Source: an uncultured Roseicyclus sp. (GTDB taxonomy: Bacteria; Pseudomonadota; Alphaproteobacteria; Rhodobacterales; Rhodobacteraceae). From it: 64,000 bases of DNA. How positions within the stretch are numbered: position 1 is the stretch's first letter; each line of letters starts with the position of its first letter. Positions 60,992 to 64,000 of this stretch are shown piece after piece. The notes under the pieces are model-generated. The model was given only the letters and a program-made list of their open reading frames with translations, did no database searches and had not been told where the DNA came from. A program made the position numbers and the translations under genes. The stretch lies in the NCBI GenBank assembly GCA_947489665.1, contig CANLEH010000001.1, positions 1,398,501-1,462,500 of the forward strand. The letters are read 5' to 3'.

Positions 60992-63132
60992 CCTTTGCCG
61001 TGAGTGATGAATTCCGCGACTCCTTCTTTGAAGAGTGCTGCGAATTGCTTGAGGCAATGCAGGACGGCTTCAGCCTGATGATTGATGGGCGCGAAAATGT
61101 GGAAACGATCCACACTGTCTTTCGCGCGGTGCATTCGATCAAAGGCGGCGCGGGTGCCTTCGACCTGAACGAGTTGGTCGCATTTGCCCACCGGTTTGAA
61201 ACTGTTCTCGACCAACTTCGATCCGGGAAAGTACGGCCAACTTCCGAGCTGTATCTGCTGTTTCAGCAATGCGGCGACCATCTGTCTGATCTTGTCTCTG
61301 CGGCCCGAAATGGCACCGATGGAAATAGCGAGACGGAGGCCCTGCTGTTGCAGCGTTTGCAGGCCGCCACTCAGATCGATTTGGTCCCATCGACCGCCGC
61401 GCAGACATCAGATGATGACGCAGGCTTTGTACCATTGGCCTTGGAAATTGCGCCCCTAACCGCCCCGGCGGCGGACACGCAGCACGGTTGGCGCATCACC
61501 TTCAATGCCGCATCCGAGCTGTTCACGAGCGGCAATGAGCCATTGCCTCTCATTCGAGCGCTTGAGCGGTTTGGACCCGTGAAAATCACCGCAGATCTTT
61601 CCTCTGTGCCGTCCTTGGATCGCCTCGATCCAATGGTGTGTTGCATGCATTGGACCATCGATGTGGAAACCTCCGAAACCGAGGATGTCATCTTGGAGGT
61701 CTTCGAATTCGTCATGGATTGCGCTGTGGTTGAGATCCAGCCCCTGACCGGTGCTGATCTCAGCACGATTGCGACGCCTCCCAAGGATGCGGGTTCCACA
61801 GGACCGGACGCGGGCCAGCAGGCCCCGATTGCGCTCGACGATCGCGATATTGCGCCGAGCGCGCCCCCAATAGCTGCCACAACAGCGGGCGGATCTGCCT
61901 CCCAAACCATTCGGGTAGATTTCGAAAAGGTGGACAAGCTCATCAACTTGGTCGGCGAACTGGTGATCAAAGAGGCCGCGTTGTCGCAGAAAATCGGACA
62001 ACAGCAAGTTGCGCACGACAATGCCGTCTTGCTGGAACTTGAAGGTCTGAAACATCTGGCCAGCGAGATCCAGGAAAGCGTCATGGCCATTCGGGCGCAA
62101 CCGGTCAAACCGCTTTTTCAGCGCATGGCGCGAACAATTCGCGACGCCGCTGCGAGCACCGGGAAAACCGTCAGACTGGTGATGGAAGGAGAGGGGACCG
62201 AGATCGACAAGACGGTTTTGGAACGCTTGGTCGACCCGCTTACCCATATGGTTCGCAATTCGGTCGATCACGGCCTGGAAACGCAAGAAGACCGGATCGC
62301 TGCGGGTAAGTCACCCGAAGGTATGATACAGCTGACCGCCGCCCACAGATCTGGCCGCGTTGTGATCGAAATCACGGATGACGGCGCAGGCATAAATCGT
62401 GATCGTGTGCGGCAAGTCGCGGAAGAAAAAGGATTGATCGCCCCGGACGACCACCTGACGCCGCCCGAAATCGACGCGCTTTTGTTCCTGCCGGGCTTTT
62501 CCTCGAAGCAAGAGGTGTCAGAATTGTCCGGTCGAGGGGTCGGACTCGATGTTGTGCGCAGCGAAATCGAAGCGCTTGGCGGGCGCATGTCCGTCTCGTC
62601 CGAGGCTGGATTTGGCTCAACATTTACAATCAGTCTCCCGCTGACCCTTGCCGTTCAGGAAGGCATGGTTGTCGACATCGCCGGTCAGACCATGGTGGTG
62701 CCGATAGGCGCCATCAAGGAAACACTCTACGCCACCAGCGCCACGACCCATTCCATCGGGCTTGGGGAAAAGATGCTCTCGATCCGCGGCTGTTTGATGC
62801 CGGTCGTTGATCTGGGCGTCAAATTCGGGTTTCGCGCCGAAGCAAGCGACCTCAGGGACCGGGTCCTCTTGGTGGTCGAAACCACCGCCAACAAGCAGTG
62901 CGCTTTGGTCGTCGACGCCTTGCATGATCAACGCCAGGTCGTGATCAAAAGCCTTGAGACAAACTATTGTAAAATCGAAGGGATTGCGGCCGCAACCATT
63001 CTGGGAGACGGGCGGATTGCCTTGATTGTTGACCCCGAAGGCATCGCGAGGCGCGCGACAGATTTTTCCCCGGCCAGCGCGTTGATGGCGCAGACAGCCC
63101 ATTCTGAGGGAGGCGCACTTGAAACCATCTGA
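60988..63132 (+). CDS. cheA: chemotaxis histidine kinase CheA
   Basis: A 714-residue CheA: P1 Hpt domain with AVHSIKGGAGAF (His near 47), a variable P2 region with a Pro/Ala linker, dimerisation segment (KVDKLINLVGELVIKEAALSQ), ATPase domain (VRNSVDHGLE, DDGAGINRDRV, GRGVGLDVV) and a C-terminal CheW-like domain. Overlaps cheY upstream and cheW downstream. Confidence 0.95.
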   Translation: MTFAVSDEFRDSFFEECCELLEAMQDGFSLMIDGRENVETIHTVFRAVHSIKGGAGAFDLNELVAFAHRFETVLDQLRSGKVRPTSELYLLFQQCGDHLSDLVSAARNGTDGNSETEALLLQRLQAATQIDLVPSTAAQTSDDDAGFVPLALEIAPLTAPAADTQHGWRITFNAASELFTSGNEPLPLIRALERFGPVKITADLSSVPSLDRLDPMVCCMHWTIDVETSETEDVILEVFEFVMDCAVVEIQPLTGADLSTIATPPKDAGSTGPDAGQQAPIALDDRDIAPSAPPIAATTAGGSASQTIRVDFEKVDKLINLVGELVIKEAALSQKIGQQQVAHDNAVLLELEGLKHLASEIQESVMAIRAQPVKPLFQRMARTIRDAAASTGKTVRLVMEGEGTEIDKTVLERLVDPLTHMVRNSVDHGLETQEDRIAAGKSPEGMIQLTAAHRSGRVVIEITDDGAGINRDRVRQVAEEKGLIAPDDHLTPPEIDALLFLPGFSSKQEVSELSGRGVGLDVVRSEIEALGGRMSVSSEAGFGSTFTISLPLTLAVQEGMVVDIAGQTMVVPIGAIKETLYATSATTHSIGLGEKMLSIRGCLMPVVDLGVKFGFRAEASDLRDRVLLVVETTANKQCALVVDALHDQRQVVIKSLETNYCKIEGIAAATILGDGRIALIVDPEGIARRATDFSPASALMAQTAHSEGGALETI

Positions 63133-63586
63133 ATCCCCCGAAGATCAATCCACGCTCGAAATGGTTGCTTTTCGCGTTGCAGAGCAGGATTTCTGTTTCG
63201 ATATCATGTCGGTCCGTGAAATCCGCGGCTGGACAGAAACGACCACACTTCCGCATGCCGACAGTTTCGTGAAGGGTGTGATCAATTTACGTGGAGCCGT
63301 TGTTCCCGTGATCGATCTCTCCGATCGTTTGGGGCTTGGGCGCACCGATCCATGTGATCGCCATGTGATTATCGTCGCTGTCGTAGACGGCCAGACAATC
63401 GGCCTGCTCGCCAACATGGTTTCAGACATTTTGTCTGTGGACGACGACGCTGTGCATCCCGTGCCTGAGATGGTTTCGGGCAAGGTTCGAGGGTTTGTTT
63501 CCGGCGTTGTCCTTCTGGAAGAGCGCATGTTGCGCCGGCTTGATCTGAACTCTGTCGTCGAACGCTCCAACCCGGTGGCTGCATGA
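63119..63586 (+). CDS. cheW: chemotaxis coupling protein CheW
   Basis: A 155-residue CheW (VAEQDFCFDIMSVREIRGW, FVKGVINLRGAVVPVIDLSDRLG, RGFVSGVVLLEERMLRRLDL). TTG start with GAGGGAGG upstream, overlapping the cheA end. Links CheA to receptors. Confidence 0.93.
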   Translation: MKPSESPEDQSTLEMVAFRVAEQDFCFDIMSVREIRGWTETTTLPHADSFVKGVINLRGAVVPVIDLSDRLGLGRTDPCDRHVIIVAVVDGQTIGLLANMVSDILSVDDDAVHPVPEMVSGKVRGFVSGVVLLEERMLRRLDLNSVVERSNPVAA

Positions 63587-64000
63587 TGATGGGTGACCCG
63601 TCAATCGAACGCTCGCGAGACCCCGGTCTCGCAGGTGATGCAGCGTTTGCGAAGTTGGCGGAGTTTCTCGAGGACCGGACCGGAATTGTGTTGTCGAACG
63701 GAAAACGCCGGATCGCGGCATCCCGGTTGTCCAGACACCTCAAGCGATTGGGACTCTCCGGGTTCGATGCATACTGCGACCATCTGAATGGACCGGACGG
63801 TGCAGACGAACTGCAGCACATGATCACGTCCCTCACGACAAACGTGACGCGCTTTTTCCGAGAGTCGCACCACTTCGATGCGTTGAAAGCGGTCCTTCTC
63901 TCCCGCATCGCACAATCACCGAGAATTCGGATGTGGTCCGCTGGCTGTTCAAGCGGAGAAGAGGCCTATTCAATGGCAATGGTCGTGCGCGATGCACTTC
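63583..64000 (+). CDS. cheR: chemotaxis methyltransferase CheR, partial
   Basis: The frame starts ATGATGATG overlapping the cheW stop, and runs off the window. FLEDRTGIVLSNGKRRIAAS, LTTNVTRFFRESHHFDAL and MWSAGCSSGEEAYSMAM (SAM-binding) identify CheR, which methylates receptor glutamates. Confidence 0.93.
   Translation, partial: MMMGDPSIERSRDPGLAGDAAFAKLAEFLEDRTGIVLSNGKRRIAASRLSRHLKRLGLSGFDAYCDHLNGPDGADELQHMITSLTTNVTRFFRESHHFDALKAVLLSRIAQSPRIRMWSAGCSSGEEAYSMAMVVRDAL

Overview
The window looks like a chromosome (or chromid) segment of a marine alphaproteobacterium of the Rhodobacterales / Roseobacter group. The evidence is a TauR-Tpa-Xsc-Pta taurine locus, PrtD/PrtE-type type I secretion pairs with RTX proteins, CtrA-type operators (TTAA-N7-TTAA), and a tRNA-Phe-type 3' end used as an attachment site.

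Layout. 1-4 kb: a conjugation/mobilisation remnant (VirD4/TraD-like ATPase, replication-relaxation protein, two small genes). 4.8-8.2 kb: a large RTX protein. 8.7-13.5 kb: a thermonuclease-like ORF, then a minus-strand block of AraC regulator, secreted alpha/beta hydrolase, secreted NTF2-like protein and two SDR oxidoreductases. 13.7-16.8 kb: PAS protein, a second AraC regulator, an atypical receiver-like small protein and an NTF2-like protein. 17.1-24.95 kb: a segment bracketed by two directly repeated IS6-family elements (the left one frameshifted), holding small genes, a histidine kinase and a tyrosine integrase. 24.97-28.4 kb: an RTX gene truncated by the right IS, followed by an ABC/HlyD type I secretion pair. 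28.7-42.5 kb: GGDEF-EAL protein, MFS transporter with partner, two RTX proteins with an N-terminal membrane segment, several tiny genes, a TPR protein, a second atypical receiver-like protein, a CtrA-type regulator with a degenerate receiver, and an AlpA-like gene. 42.5-43.85 kb: a P4-type integrase next to a 3' tRNA-Phe fragment, read here as the right end of a genomic island lying to its left.

From 43.9 kb on, gene order looks like core genome: an aminotransferase, a second type I secretion pair (paralogous to the first), OtnC-like decarboxylase and DenD-like dehydrogenase, threonine aldolase, TauR, a dimethylglycine-dehydrogenase-like flavoprotein, Tpa, Pta, Xsc, and a chemotaxis operon (STAS, CheY, CheA, CheW, CheR) running off the right edge.

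Main observation. Within the accessory part, five perfect and several near-perfect TTAA-N7-TTAA motifs lie upstream of genes. Seven of these genes have the motif a nearly constant 41-44 bases before the chosen start codon. They include a GGDEF-EAL protein and several tiny proteins of unknown function; two RTX genes and the receiver/regulator gene pair also carry sites at other distances. The same island encodes a CtrA-like DNA-binding protein whose receiver lacks the phosphorylation residues, and two paralogous stand-alone receiver-like proteins. This suggests a CtrA-linked accessory regulon joining c-di-GMP signalling, RTX surface/secreted proteins and unknown small proteins. A second regulatory observation is a set of TauR-like direct repeats at equivalent positions (75-76 bases upstream) before tpa and xsc.
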